DNA from: Blastobasis lacticolella | Lineage: Eukaryota > Arthropoda > Insecta > Lepidoptera > Blastobasidae | Assembly (NCBI GenBank): GCA_905147135.1 | Contig: LR990053.1 | Location: 14,396,501-14,460,500, forward strand | DNA: 64,000 nt | Direction: 5' to 3' | Part shown: in pieces, positions 21,191 to 32,240 of the stretch | Layout of the letters: each line of letters opens with the position of its first letter | Position numbering within the stretch: the first letter of the stretch is position 1 | The notes under the pieces: model-generated | The model's database searches: none | What the model saw: the letters and a program-made list of their open reading frames with translations, nothing else | What the model was told of the DNA's origin: nothing | Program-made: the position numbers and the translations under genes

Positions 21191-22493
21191 AATTGGATTG
21201 ATCGATGTACAACACAAACGCAATTCTACCTATTCGCGATTCTACACAATATGGATTCCGCACAACTGACATTCAACACATGATTTATTCCACACAGTCT
21301 TCAATTATACATGAAAGCGTTTCTTCCTGTTCGCGATTCTACGCAATATTAATTCCACACAAATGCTGCCATTCAACAGATTCGCTATTCCACAACGCTG
21401 AGGACCTGGGACTGGCTGACTTAGACCTGGACCTAAGTTTAATGGAACCAGTCAAGGTCAACCCTATTTAACAAACCTAGTCTAATGCTTTGTTGATTGA
21501 CTGGGGTTCACCAAGATCAACCTTTACTAGGTCCTGGTCTAATTCTAAGTTTGGATATACAACCAGTCTCAGGGTGCCCAGCGTTGACCAGGTTCGATGA
21601 CCAGAGTTGACCTTGGTAAATATTTACTAGGTTCACTAAACTTACACCTTGGTCTAGTTCTAGCTGAGGTTACAATACAACCATTTTCATCTGTATTTAC
21701 CTTAGGTTAAGGATGTAATGAGGATCGGAATAAAATATGTCTATGTCTATGGTGCCCAGCATTGACGAATGTGTGAATGGCAGTCCAGGGTCCACAGCGT
21801 TGACCAGGCTGGGTGGATCAGAGTTAGGATCAGAGTTATTATGAGACTGTGAGCAACGCGTTCCAATTTGGTCTGCCAGTGTAAATCAACAATACACTAA
21901 CGGGCCGCCTGCCCTTAAAAGCATGGCCTAGTGGTTATAGTATTCGACTCGTAAGCGAGAGGGACCGGGTTTGAATCCCACTGCCGCCATGTACCAATGA
22001 CTTTTTTCTGATATATGTACATTAGTTGAATACTAATCGATGCTCTTAGGGTGAGGGCAAATATCATGATGAAACATGCTCATTCAGGTGACCAAATGTG
22101 TAGGTAACCATGATCCAATTTGCTCAGGTTCCCGTGGTAGCAGGTCAGATGGCAGTCGCTCCACTGTAATTACTTGATCTGCCAATCCTGGATCATGGTC
22201 AATGCAGACCCCGGGCCCTCGTGAGCGAGAGGACAACCGGCACATTAACGCCAAGATGACGAGATGATTTAAAATATGTAACGAATATGTGAAATAGCGA
22301 ATCTGGTGAATCGTGGCAGTTGTGTGGAATTAATATTGTGTAGAATCGCGAACAGGAAGAAACGCGTTTGTGTATGATTGAAGACTGTGTGGAATAAATA
22401 ATGTGTTGAATGTCAGTTGTGCGGAATCCATATTGTGTAGAATCGCGAATAGGTAGAATTGCATTTGTGTTGTACATCGATAAATCCATTGCA
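21191..22493. mobile_element. 1.3-kb element with ~203-bp inverted terminal repeats
   Basis: 21191-21393 and 22289-22493 are inverted copies at roughly 90% identity by eye. Both arms contain TATTCGCGATTCTAC and TTCCTGTTCGCGATTCTAC, a subrepeat about 115-120 bp apart. The interior has imperfect GTTGACCAGG-type repeats (21400-21900) and a SINE B at 21925-22262. There is no transposase. The two arms explain the similar ORFs on opposite strands. Superfamily unknown; no target duplication was recognised. Confidence 0.85.
21925..22262 (+). mobile_element. SINE family B, full length, nested in the long-TIR element
   Basis: A box TGGCCTAGTGG near 21929 and B box GGTTTGAATCC at 21968-21978, followed by the family body (GTACCAATGACTTTTTTCTG, CATTAGTTGAATACTAATCG, AACCATGATCCAATTTGC) and tail TTAACGCCAAGATGACGAG. 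It inserted between the two arms, so it is younger than the host element. Confidence 0.9.
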
Positions 22494-22539
22494 ATTTGTA
22501 ATGTATGGAGACTTGTAATATGATTCGACAAGATGACAC

Positions 22540-22596
22540 AACTGCTACCAGGAAGGCCGTAAGCTTGTTTGTCAGCTGTGGTATAGAAACAGTTGG
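22540..22596 (+). mobile_element. LINE 3'-tail scrap
   Basis: CTACCAGGAAGGCCGTAAGC, TTGTTTGTCAGCTGTGG and TATAGAAAC match the tail at 36330-36430 (CCATCAGGAAGGCCGTAAGC). Confidence 0.5.
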
Positions 22597-22674
22597 TGCT
22601 TGATATTAAATAGTGTCTCTAGTTAATATCAACACCATGATTATAACAATCGTCGCCAGTAGTTTATAAGGTTA

Positions 22675-22850
22675 TCTTGGCGTTATTATCCCGGTTGTAT
22701 TCTTGCCCGCGAATCTGCCTTAACCATGATCCAGGATTTGGCAGATCAAGTAATTACAATGGAGCGACTACCATCTGAACTCCGTGACCCTGTTACCAGA
22801 GGAACCTGATCAGATTGGACCATGGTCACACATTCAGTCGCCTGAATTCG
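22675..22850 (-). mobile_element. SINE family B, 3' half
   Basis: Inverted: TATCTTGGCGTTATTATCCC, ACCATGATCCAGGATTTGGC, ATGGAGCGACTACCATCTG, CAGATTGGACCATGG. A second inverted copy follows at 22979. Confidence 0.8.
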
Positions 22851-22978
22851 TCGCGTTGTCACCGTGTAATTGTATACCTTAATCCTTCCAACCTTAACAC
22901 AACAATACAAACATTGTTGCTTAGTAGGTGAAATAGATAGACATCCAGTCGGACTTCTCCTGCTTGACAGAGTCATCA

Positions 22979-23332
22979 TCGTCATCTTGGCGTTAATGTC
23001 ATGGTTGTGTTCTCGAGCACTAGGGCCCGAGGTCCGCCTTGACCATGACCCAAGATTTGGCGATCAGGTAATAACAGTGGAGCGACTACCATCTGACCTC
23101 CGTGACCCTGCTACCAGTGGTACCTGACCAGATTGGATCATGGTTATAAATTCAGTTGCTTGAATTTGCGGGTTTCATCACGATGTTTTCCCTCACCGTA
23201 AGGGCATCGGTTAGAATTCAACTAATGTACATAACTCAGAAAAGGGTCATTGGTACATGGCAGCAGCGGGATTCGAACCCGGTTCCTCTCGCTTACGAGT
23301 CGGATACTCAACCGCTCGGCCACCGACGCTCC
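22979..23332 (-). mobile_element. SINE family B, full length
   Basis: The best complete inverted copy: tail TCATCTTGGCGTTAATGTC at the left, body blocks through GTACATAACTCAGAAAAGGG, B box as GGATTCGAACCC at 23270-23281, and the tRNA-like head ending CTCGGCCACCGACGC at 23332. Confidence 0.9.
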
Positions 23333-24169
23333 TCCGGCTCCTGTCCGGCTTGATAGAGTAGTAAAATGAAGGGAGAATTTGCTTAAGACAAAGTAGACCT
23401 AAACTATTGTCCTATTATACAAGTAAAAATACATCAAAACCTACCTATAACTCCAATAAAATCCTTCCAATATTGTATAAACTTTCAGAGCCTTTATGCA
23501 ACCTCGTAACGTAGGGCGTGGGCGGGCGTAGCAGCTGCTACGCGGATGTAGACCACGTAAATACTGTAGCAATTCCGTAGGCGTAGCTCTACGGGCACTT
23601 TGTAGGCTAGCATTATAAATGAGCTGTTCCAGAGTGTCCTAATAACAACACGATGTTATATTTAGTAAAATACTTATGTTATATTTAGTAAACTTTATCT
23701 ATTAAAATAGCTGCTTTTCGTAAGCGTAGGCGAGGTTTTAAATTAGCTTATAAGTTTCTTGAATAAAGAGCGTTTAATATTAGAAAAATAAATTTAATCA
23801 TTTTTGCAAAATGTACAAGACTAATAATTTTAATTATATTATCTATAGCAATTCATTACTTTTACGCCTTAACGCGAATTACATATTATGGCTCACTTCA
23901 AAAGTCAAAACCTTTTATGTACCTACGTGTAGTCGACATCATAATCCCTTACCGCACCTACATATATATAAGAACATACAACAAAAACTCAAGTAAACAA
24001 GTACCAAGACAAGTGTGAACCTCACACTTGCAACCACAGAGTCTAAACCGAAACGTCTCTCGCAATTAAAAACACCATCGGCCCACGCCGAATGGAATCA
24101 CTGCGCTAATACTTGTAATTTCAATCACAAAATTAACTGAGCCGTTCCATGTCTTAAATAAGTGCCGGG
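23333..24169. other. Non-coding DNA with a GTAGC palindromic patch
   Basis: 23515-23600 is rich in CGTAG/CTACG steps, including a perfect 16-bp palindrome CGTAGCAGCTGCTACG at 23527-23542. A fainter version is at 48995-49020. No gene. Confidence 0.45.
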
Positions 24170-24429
24170 AGGACCAATCGATACCGTAAGAGGGCGCGGG
24201 AGGGCGTCAGAGGTAAATAAGGTTTTGGACCGCTTCTGATTGGTGGTAGATGAGACAGAGGGGCGTGGCCTAAAGGAGGCGGGGCCTACGTGGCCACTGC
24301 GACGCGACCGCACTATAGTGGTCGGAAGGGCGACGAATGCGTCGTTCGTATCGTTTCGTCGGACGAAGTCGACATGTTTTGAGGGTGACGTTGTTGTGCT
24401 TTCGGTTCGGACAGTGACTTCGTTGGCAG
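24170..24429 (+). promoter_or_regulatory. Candidate promoter plus non-coding first exon
   Basis: A GC-rich block in AT-rich DNA. It holds a CCAAT box (GGACCAATCG, about 24172) and an inverted one (TGATTGGTGG, about 24238), then two GC boxes (GAGGGGCGTGGCC near 24258 and GGAGGCGGGGCC near 24277). A CG-rich stretch of about 130 bp follows with no long ORF, ending at GTTGGCAG, which meets a donor-like GTAGGT at 24430. This is what a plus-strand TSS with a 5' UTR exon would look like. It is a candidate for the fuss gene, whose first coding exon needs an upstream exon, but the 19-kb link is inference. Confidence 0.4.
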
Positions 24430-26480
24430 GTAGGTGGTTGTTTTTTATTTTGTTGTTGTTGTGGAAAGGTCGGTTTGAGTGGATTCGGATATGTATTTTT
24501 TTTATTATAATTTTAAGGTGATTTTAATTTTAATGAGTTTTTATTAATTGGAGTGAAGGTTCGCGGAAAAAGTTGTTTTACCTCATAAAACTAAAAAATA
24601 AAAAATAAAGATAACCACACAAATGAAAAAAAAAGTTCTCTACCTTTAACAAGCAATATCAACTCCTCTGATCAGCTTAAAATCTAAATAAAAAGAAATG
24701 ATTTTAACACGTAACTTTTATTGATAGTTACATCTTCAAAAAGTTTCCTACATTAATTTCATTTTATCTTCAACTAGAAGGATGTATCCAAAAGAGCTGA
24801 TGTATTTATTTATTATAATTAAAACACATACCTAATGTACATGCTTTGAGTTAAACGGATTTATTGTTTAACAATAATTATAATAGATTATTGTAAAAAA
24901 ATAAAAAGTATTTTTTTTATTTTGGCGCTCGGCAAGGGACTGTCGTCAAATTTAAAAATTAATGATTTATTCATTTTGCCTTATCGTTGGGGTTATGAAA
25001 TCAATTTGATTTTTAAATTTATTTGTAAAAACATAATTGGCTTTGATAACTCACTTGGCAAAATATTTAAATAAAAAATTTAGAATTTTAATTTTATTAC
25101 CAAAAAGCAAATTCCCCAAAATTTTAATCGCCTACGAAATCTATTATTTTATACCAGGAATTATTTAACATCATCTTTCATTATTTGAATTCTTCTGAAA
25201 TACATCCGGCACATTAATACAGAAGTTCACGCAGTGGCTGTAGGCCACTGGCTTTAACCTTGGTTAATCTGAAGCGCTCTGTCACCAACCTGCTCCTGTG
25301 TCACTGATATCATATATTTTGTTACCCGTTTGTTCATCGTATGTTATCCCCTCTGCACTTGTCACAGAGTACATTCAATACCCTGCCAAAGGAATTTGTA
25401 TGGGATTATTGGTCTTTATTGGTCCTTGGCAGGGGAGGATACGATTGTAAGAATGTTTTCAACTGGGTACACTTAACTCTATAACATATCAAAATTTCAA
25501 CAACATTAACTGAAACCACATTTACCTAAGAACTTTTGACTTTAGACTTCTCCAAATTAAGCTAATGGAGAAATTGTAAATTAAAGATTGTGTTCCGCGT
25601 TATTAAAATTTTCAGTTCCAATTTATATTTTAACATTAACAAGAAAATGTCGTGATATTGATTACATAATTCTTATTGTACCATATTAATTGTATACGTT
25701 AACTTAGTTGTATATATAAACTGTTGTTAATTTTTTGCCTTAAGTCTGGCCACTACAGAATACCAGCGGGTGTGGGTTTTACCTTTACCCATACGCTGAA
25801 TCATGGACCATTTTGTCTATTAGAAGCATAAAAATACAATGATACAAAAATCTGTTAATTTATAGACATATAAAGATTTATATTTCTACATTCCGGAGCT
25901 TGCTATATCTGTAATTGCTTTATTTATTGTCTCACAGATTGTGTGAAAAGTAGAGTATTCGTCTCTGGGACAAAGCTGTCTTAGTCGTGGGCGGCTTGAA
26001 TACTCAGGACTCTACATAACTCCCTCGCTTTGTTCAGTAGTTAAGATTTAACTAGGGTCCTACGATACGCGCAGGATCCAATGCTTTATTCCCTTCGTAT
26101 ATAATCTACCATTTTTAACTAAGTCAGTATAAATAGGAAAATCCGAATCCGCAGAAGATAGAGGTAGGTAGCATCGTATGCTCTTTTTATGTGAAAAAGA
26201 TTTTTTTCCACAGTCAAATTTTTGGACATGTGTGGTTTGTCATAAAAATCAATATATATATATTTTTAATGTGTTAGTAGATATCGAATCAGTTTTATGC
26301 AAGGAAAAAAAGATCTGAGACGGTTAGTCAGATTCAGATTTTTTTACACAAGGCGAACCATTTTCGTACCGGTGACACTGTCAACCCGATTCTGATTCCA
26401 TGCTAATAAACAAGTTTTAAAGATAAATAACTTTAGCTCTCTCTGTTTTCTGCCAATTGACCGGCTGAACTACGGGGAAT
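24430..26480. other. AT-rich non-coding DNA, nothing recognised
   Basis: Long AT-rich stretch. Two short segments, 25385-25440 and 53240-53300, share TGCCAAAGGAATT and a TATTGGTCCTT step and may be one old repeat. No gene. Confidence 0.35.
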
Positions 26481-26850
26481 GGTTATGGAGGTGGCTAACG
26501 CTCTCGTGACTCCCCTGATGTTCTTGTTGTGGGGCATTTGACCACTTTTCGTCATATTCAATGAGAAAAAAGGAAATGAGAGATGTTTACCATGTCAGCA
26601 AACTATTCATCAACGAGACTGCGGAGTGTGCAAACCGGTCCCGTGATCTCCTTGGGAAAAAGAATATGAGGGTGCAACGTGGTGGTTTTCAGTTGGAAGG
26701 ACTATCATTTTCAATTATAGGCGATTTCCCCATAATCTTCTTACTATCCTCGAACGGCGAATAGATATCCGTAAATGGATTTTCCTCATGTAAAAAAAAC
26801 AAATGCCCGCTTGCCTGTTTGCCAACAGTATAACATACAACACAGCAAAA
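26481..26850 (+). mobile_element. Decayed LINE 3'-end fragments
   Basis: 26495-26560 resembles the ACGCT...CTGATGTTC...GACCACTTTTCGTCA tail of the LINE at 33291-33527, and 26795-26845 repeats the GCCCGCTTGCCTGTTTGCC end. The plus ORF at 26561-26764 between them has no recognised domain. Confidence 0.45.
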
Positions 26851-27817
26851 TCTCCTACAAAACAGTTTCCGTCTTAAAGGAATTCTGATTCTGCGGAAAA
26901 ATTACGAAAATTCCTAAACACACGAATAAAGTAAAATAACAGAATATTAAATATAAGTCAATATTAGTCAATTTAAAATTAAAGTTTTAAAATACAAGAT
27001 CTGATAACATGACATTTTAGATAGGTTTGATTTTTATTTTGTTTATATGTTTTATTGCTTCTAATGTATATGTTATATAACCTTTCTGACAATTAATAGC
27101 ACACCCTCTTCGTTACCTTTTTCCTCGATATCAGTCTTCCTTACTTTTTACTTTGATATCGGCAGAAATTAGTCTGTATTGCCACATAAGTATTAATAAT
27201 GATGATGCCTCTTAAATATATGTATATTTAAGAGTATGACTCTTGGCGGTTTAGCAATCTCAATACCTCTCTATATTTCCACATAGTAAAAAAATAACAT
27301 CCACACTGCATGTGTGGATTGTGGCGAAATTAATAAAAAAAATTACATCCAATCTCACTCTCTGTCCAATCCCAAATTAATCACATCTAACAAAACCCGA
27401 CACCATAAATAACAAATGACCATCAAATTAAAATTTACATACCAAGGCCCGAATACAAACGTCACCCGCGTCCCCCGGCAACTTAGAAAAACTCATCTCG
27501 AAATCTCGAATCAAAATGGGGGTAGTATAAGATTTAATTCGTATTCTTTTAAATATACACGCGTCAGTCCCGAAGCAGGGCCGGCTGGGCCCCCCCTGGG
27601 GGACCCGAGGCCCTAATTGAAAGACAAACAAGCAGGCGGGTGATTCGCAGCGAATTCATTATTTCCACATTAACTTGACACTGGAGTAGGGCGGTTGTTT
27701 GCTTCGCTTTTTTACAACTAGCCGGGAGTAATTAGCGACGGGGTTTTGCATGTACGGGTGTATCTATGTGTCAGTTTATGGGGATTTGATGTGGGTATAA
27801 AAAATGTTTAAAATGTA
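26851..27817. other. Non-coding DNA with a unique block
   Basis: 27420-27740 is unique and GC-richer (CCCCCCTGGGGGACCCGAGG near 27591). Both strands have chance frames. Candidate conserved element; no gene. Confidence 0.35.
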
Positions 27818-28045
27818 TGCTTGGACAATTTATTCAAAGCTTGTGTTATGGGCGCCGGAAAGCTGATAATCTACTTATATATTTTAATACATACTTATTA
27901 TACATAGGTAGGTGTAACACCCAGACCCGTAACAGAAATAAAAATTAATTATTTCAATTTCTGCCCGGCCGTTAATCGAGCCCGGGACCTCTGTTGTAGA
28001 CCTCGCTTCTTATGTTGAGGACGAACTGAACCACTCAGGTCGTCT
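27818..28045 (-). mobile_element. SINE family A, near full length
   Basis: Inverted: 3' end ATGCTTGGACAATTT, body CCCAGACCCGTAACAGAAAT, ATTTCAATTTCTGCCCGGCC, B-box side ATCGAGCCCGGGACCTC, and head ACCACTCAGGTCGTC. About 20 bp are inserted between B and A boxes relative to 36948-37163. Confidence 0.85.
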
Positions 28046-28306
28046 AGGTATAAATACCGACGGCATCCCAGGAGGTTTGGTCTAATCGCAGCGTGCTTGC
28101 GAGATGGATAACAAAGGTTAAGCAATGCTTGCAATGGGGGACTGGATGGGTGACCATTTCGTACCATTTGAGGCTAGTCGAACTTTGACACCGCGAGGTC
28201 AACTAAGGTCTCCGCTGCCCGCTGGGGACCCGGGGACAGGCAGGTTGAACAGTTTAAAGCCCTGTGACGGTATTAAATTTAATGTTTAAATTATCGCGGT
28301 TTTTAT

Positions 28307-28373
28307 CACACATTTTAAGGGTACACAGTCGACTACAGGTACGCGGTAGGAAACCCGGAACATACCCTTAAAA
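28307..28373. mobile_element. Short MITE-like element, deleted copy of 9373-9524
   Basis: ACACATTTTAAGGGTACAC at the left and GGAACATACCCTTAAAA at the right, with GGTACGCGGTAGGAAACCC inside, as at 9485-9505. The central ~85 bp are missing. Confidence 0.6.
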
Positions 28374-28845
28374 AATATATTTAATTTAATTTATTTGGTA
28401 TTTATACCTACGTGCCTCCTATTATCGATCACCTACGCGAATTTTATGGGAAACTGCTGTGCATCTACATGACGACGTTAGGGTCTTTTCTCTGAGTCTG
28501 GCAAGCCATAAGCAATATCCCGAGTGTTGTTATACCTGTACAGGTGGCAGTAAATAATGCAGTTCGGCATCATAGTCGTCTCTGTCGCGCGCTTGTGGGT
28601 AATACGAAGCCGAAACTAGACTTTCACGTTCTTTGTCGAAATCGTGACTAAATTCAGCGTAATTATTATTTATTTATTAAAACTTGATGCACAAAAAGTA
28701 CAGTGGCGGGCTTAAAACGAAAAAGCTAAACTAAAAAACGTGTCATGCAGTCGTTTTATGAAACGGCCTGTGGAAACGGCGATGCCATAAGTACTTTCTG
28801 ACTTTCAAACTCATAAAATAATTATGAAAGGGGAAAAAATTCTCA
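28374..28845. other. Non-coding DNA, nothing recognised
   Basis: 28670-28790 has a faint LINE-tail resemblance (ATTAAAACTTGATGCACAAA). No gene. Confidence 0.3.
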
Positions 28846-28846
28846 G

Positions 28847-28896
28847 TGTTTCTTCTACATTTATTCTACACAGGTAGAATAAATGTAGAAGAAACA
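28847..28896. repeat. Perfect 23-bp hairpin with 4-base loop
   Basis: 28847-28869 and 28874-28896 are exact complements (the left arm starts TGTTTCTTCTACATTTATTC), separated only by ACAG. No target duplication and no other copy in the window. Confidence 0.85.
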
Positions 28897-28897
28897 G

Positions 28898-29492
28898 AGT
28901 GTGGAATAGGGTTAAATTTGCTATCGTTTCATTACCAGTGATGTAAAATGGTTACGAAATGAAACACAGAGAAGAGAGCTAGGAGCTCTCATTATTAATA
29001 AACACTAATATTTTCTTACCACCGTTTCTTACTAACAAGCAGTAAAACAATACTATCGTCCACTCAATATAATACCTAGAAATACTAAAGAAATATAGCA
29101 TTTAGATTACATTTAGATTTAAATTACAACAGTTTGTAATTTTAGCTCTTCCAAGAATTTTTCTCATAAATGCCTTACCCAACTAATGGGTGTAATACAC
29201 GAGTGCGAATGCCGAAAGCACGAATAACGAGGGTATACAACATTTAAAAATAGGAAAAAACCTGAGATATGTATTTATAAAGATCTTATGTAGCTCTTAT
29301 GATCTTTGGTAGGTTTAAATGTACTGCGCTAAGTGGTGTTCGTTATTAATAATTATCGGAGTAATCTCAATTACATGTTTATTTACAAGTATCTTTAAAC
29401 CGTCGCCGTAGTTCTAGCTACGTCATTTTTTGAATAGATTACCTTGCAATTACCTTCACGGCTAAGATCGGCTGTTGACGGTGATTCAATAA
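28898..29492. other. AT-rich non-coding DNA, nothing recognised
   Basis: Neither a gene nor a repeat is recognised. Confidence 0.3.
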
Positions 29493-30215
29493 TTACCATT
29501 CAAAGTTCTTGAATCCACGCGTTGTTATCCTCGTTGCTGAGTTTCGTGAACCCCACTTGAATCGGATGGATCTTGACTCTTCATTGTCATCATCATTGTC
29601 TTGGTGGTATGCGGTTGCGCCCCGGCGCGGCACGCGAGGGCCCAGGGTCCGCCTTCCTGCTACTCTTGGCCCACCTCGCTCGGTCTTCCGCATCCTTAGT
29701 GGTGAGCTCATTGGCACGCATATCATTCCTGACTACGTCAAGCCATCGCTTCTTAGGCCAACCTCTCCTTCCCGTGCCCGGCGAGGGCGGCATGGCCAGA
29801 CACTTGTTCCCCAAATAACTCGCCTAAATAATAAGAAGCTTATCTGCGATGTCACGGACTCCAAGGCTACCCCGGATTTAGGCTTTTCGGATGCGAAAAG
29901 GCGATTCTTCCGTGACAGTCCACACATCCTCCGCAGCATTTTCATTCCCTTGACGCGCAGCCCCTGCTTTGGCGCTCTAGTAGGGGCCAAGTCTTGCCAC
30001 CGCATAGGAGAGCAAGTCTAACGATGGTCTTATAGACCTGTCCCTTCAGCTTTATCGGCATTTTGGTGTCACAAATGACACCTGTTACTTCTCGCCATTT
30101 GGTCCAAGCCACGGATATTCGGGCCTTGACGTCGGTATCGATGTCCCCGGTTGAGCTAAGTACAGATCCCATGTATCTGACCTGTATGGATCTTGACTTT
30201 CGTCACTAGTTATCA
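29493..30215 (-). mobile_element. RTE-type LINE, C-terminal third of ORF, frameshifted
   Basis: Minus-strand peptides in order: MGSVLSSTGDIDTDVKARIS, VICDTKMPIKLKGQVYKTIV (about 30172-30000), then MLRRMCGLSRKNR (about 29945-29900), and GTGRRGWPKKRWLDVVRNDM with RANELTTKDAEDRARW (about 29800-29690). This is the standard ending of moth RTE endonuclease-reverse transcriptases. Frames change between pieces and about 30 residues before the PPSPGTG segment are missing, so it is dead. The catalytic YxDD region is not included. Confidence 0.85.
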
Positions 30216-30385
30216 GGCATCGATACAATTCCTATTAGGAAGAGAAATGCGTTCCAATTTGAACTAATATTATGGAGCTGAAATGTTTGTCGATTGCTGA
30301 ATAGTGCCGACTTTTTAAAGGCATACATACACACTACGCTGATACACTTGACCCTCTTCCACATAAGTGGAGAGAATTGTCATAA

Positions 30386-31010
30386 TTGTCCCGTTTGCCG
30401 TTTTCTGGATTGATTTCTTTCCGGGAACGGAGATCCTCACCCACGGCGGGTCGCAGACGCAGTCGACTCGCCGCTACCGGTGTCGCCGCCGTGCTCGTGC
30501 GTTGTCATCACCTGAGGTCCAGCGGACATAGACGCAAGCAGCTATATCCTCCCGGAAGTCAAACAAGTCGACAAAGACGGCTTCACGCTGGTTCGGAGGA
30601 AAAAGCGCAGTCGTAACCAACGCAGCACTGCTTCGTCGGAGCAGTGCAAAATAAAAGCCGACCCTACTAGCTGGAGTTACATCTCCTTAGCAAGGAGATG
30701 GCCCAGCTGATTGAAGACCATCTCAAAGAGCACGGAGAGATTGCAGTAACTGTCGTCGAGCTGCCCTGTATTGGGAAAAAGTGAAAACCTTCCTTAGGAA
30801 GGAGTTGAGGCCTCGTGGAGTAGTATTTTGGCGGTACACCATGCCGAGTCCCCACGAGCAGTCCCACACTTTCAAGGAAACGACAGAGGAGGTGTCCAGC
30901 GCACGAACGGACCACTGCTTTGCCCCGACGCTGCCACCACGGATCCCGTTATTGCGATTCCGCCAGGACAAGGGGAAAATAAAAAAACTTATTAAACTAA
31001 ATAAGTACAA
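30386..31010 (+). pseudogene. Decayed coding-like region, possibly retroelement gag/ORF1
   Basis: GC-richer than its surroundings, with broken plus-strand frames. One piece reads VDKDGFTLVRRKKRSRNQRS (about 30568-30630) and another MAQLIEDHLKEHGEIAVTVV (about 30697-30760). Stops interrupt every frame. The basic, gag-like composition and loss of frame suggest a retroelement ORF1, but I do not recognise a domain. Confidence 0.35.
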
Positions 31011-31339
31011 ATACTTAGATTTTAAGATTATTTAACAAAATATGTGCTTGTTAAATTGTTAAAACCTTTACTATTTTTATAATAATTTCGACGCATTTTG
31101 ACAAATACGTTTATGATGCCTGAAATAAACGGATTATTATTATTAAAACGACTGGAACTGATGATACAAGCTTTAAAAAATTACACAACTCAGTTGCTGA
31201 CACATTATCATCATGTTAACATCAGTCCCGTATGTACTCTCGCGCGCCAGAGCGCCAGACATTCTAATATATATACGGAGAGACATAAGTTACTGCAGTT
31301 CTTCAAACCGGGACACCGATTTCTGTAATACAAATCACA

Positions 31340-31560
31340 GGTGTGTGTTTCTTGGTTCAGAGCACGTCAAAGTTTCCTTCGTTTTGTGCACGACCCTTTC
31401 CTCATAGACGGTTTGGATCCTTTAGCCACCAGAGAGACGTTATCTCTTTGTGTGTTCTCTACTGTCTGTAATTTGGAGAATATTCCGAAGAACTGCTTAG
31501 TTTGGTGCCACCGTTACTTTTCCGCCATCTAACCTTCCACTGCTGGGATGGATTTCATCC
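31340..31560 (+). mobile_element. LINE ORF C-terminal fragment
   Basis: Plus strand: VHDPFLIDGLDPLATRETLS then LCVFSTVCN, a diverged version of the SLxxLDPLAxRRDVASLCVF motif after the reverse transcriptase of a widespread moth LINE. A further step at 31510-31565 fits its end. A related scrap lies at 51440-51500. Confidence 0.6.
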
Positions 31561-31659
31561 ACATCATTGGATGCCTAGCACTCAATTAATGTAATTGTAT
31601 GTGCAATTACAACATGTGGAACTGTCCTTAAGGTTCTAAAAAAGGGTCAGAGAGCCCTC

Positions 31660-31816
31660 GAGTTCATGTCCATCGGGCACGACTGTCTAACTCAAACGGG
31701 TTATACATCGCCATCTCACTCTCTCAAACCGCAACCGAGTGAGTTGGCGATGTGTCGAGCTTTCAATAATTGGTACTCGAATTATTTAAGCGGTCGTGCC
31801 CGATATACATGAACTC
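31660..31816. repeat. Inverted repeat of ~157 bp
   Basis: 31660-31683 (GAGTTCATGTCCATCGGGCA then CGAC) pairs with 31793-31816 with two mismatches. An inner pair, CATCGCCATCTCACTC near 31707 and GAGTGAGTTGGCGATG near 31737, also pairs. The whole could fold as one long hairpin. Non-coding, class unknown. Confidence 0.65.
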
Positions 31817-32240
31817 GCTGGAGCACTGTATATCTATTGGTACCTTAAATACCATATTTGAGCAGGCACCGCGGCCGCTCCCTTTAGGTTGCAGAACATG
31901 CAGTTGTATCAGGACAGTACCGAGTGGACCGAAGTGGTCTCTGCCTACGCCTACGGGAAAAAGGCGTGACATTACGTATGCATATAGTTCTGGACGACGG
32001 TGATCACTTTCCATCAGGAGTACAGTCACTCCGTGTACCCGGTATACCTCACCAGACAACAAAAATAATTTGAGGTCCCAGTCAGTTCCGAGACACAATA
32101 CACATGTCGTCGGCAAATCGAAGTTGTCTTCCGTATTTTTTATATAGCCTAGGGAGGCACACGGACGTACGGTCCTGATGGAAAGTGGCCACCGTCGTCC
32201 AGGACTGCAACCTAAAAGGAGCGGATGTATTTACGTCTGT
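31817..32240. mobile_element. Scrambled LINE 3'-tail fragments
   Basis: Contains pieces such as GGTGATCACTTTCCATCAGG (near 31999) and, inverted, TTTTATATAGCCTAGGGAGG to GGCCACCGTCGTCCAGGA (32137-32205). The same inverted tail is at 51065-51160. Boundaries are unclear. Confidence 0.45.

Noticed and set aside
29509..30021. 170-codon plus-strand ORF
   Set aside because: It is antisense to the RTE-type LINE ORF, whose minus-strand peptide is clearly recognisable.
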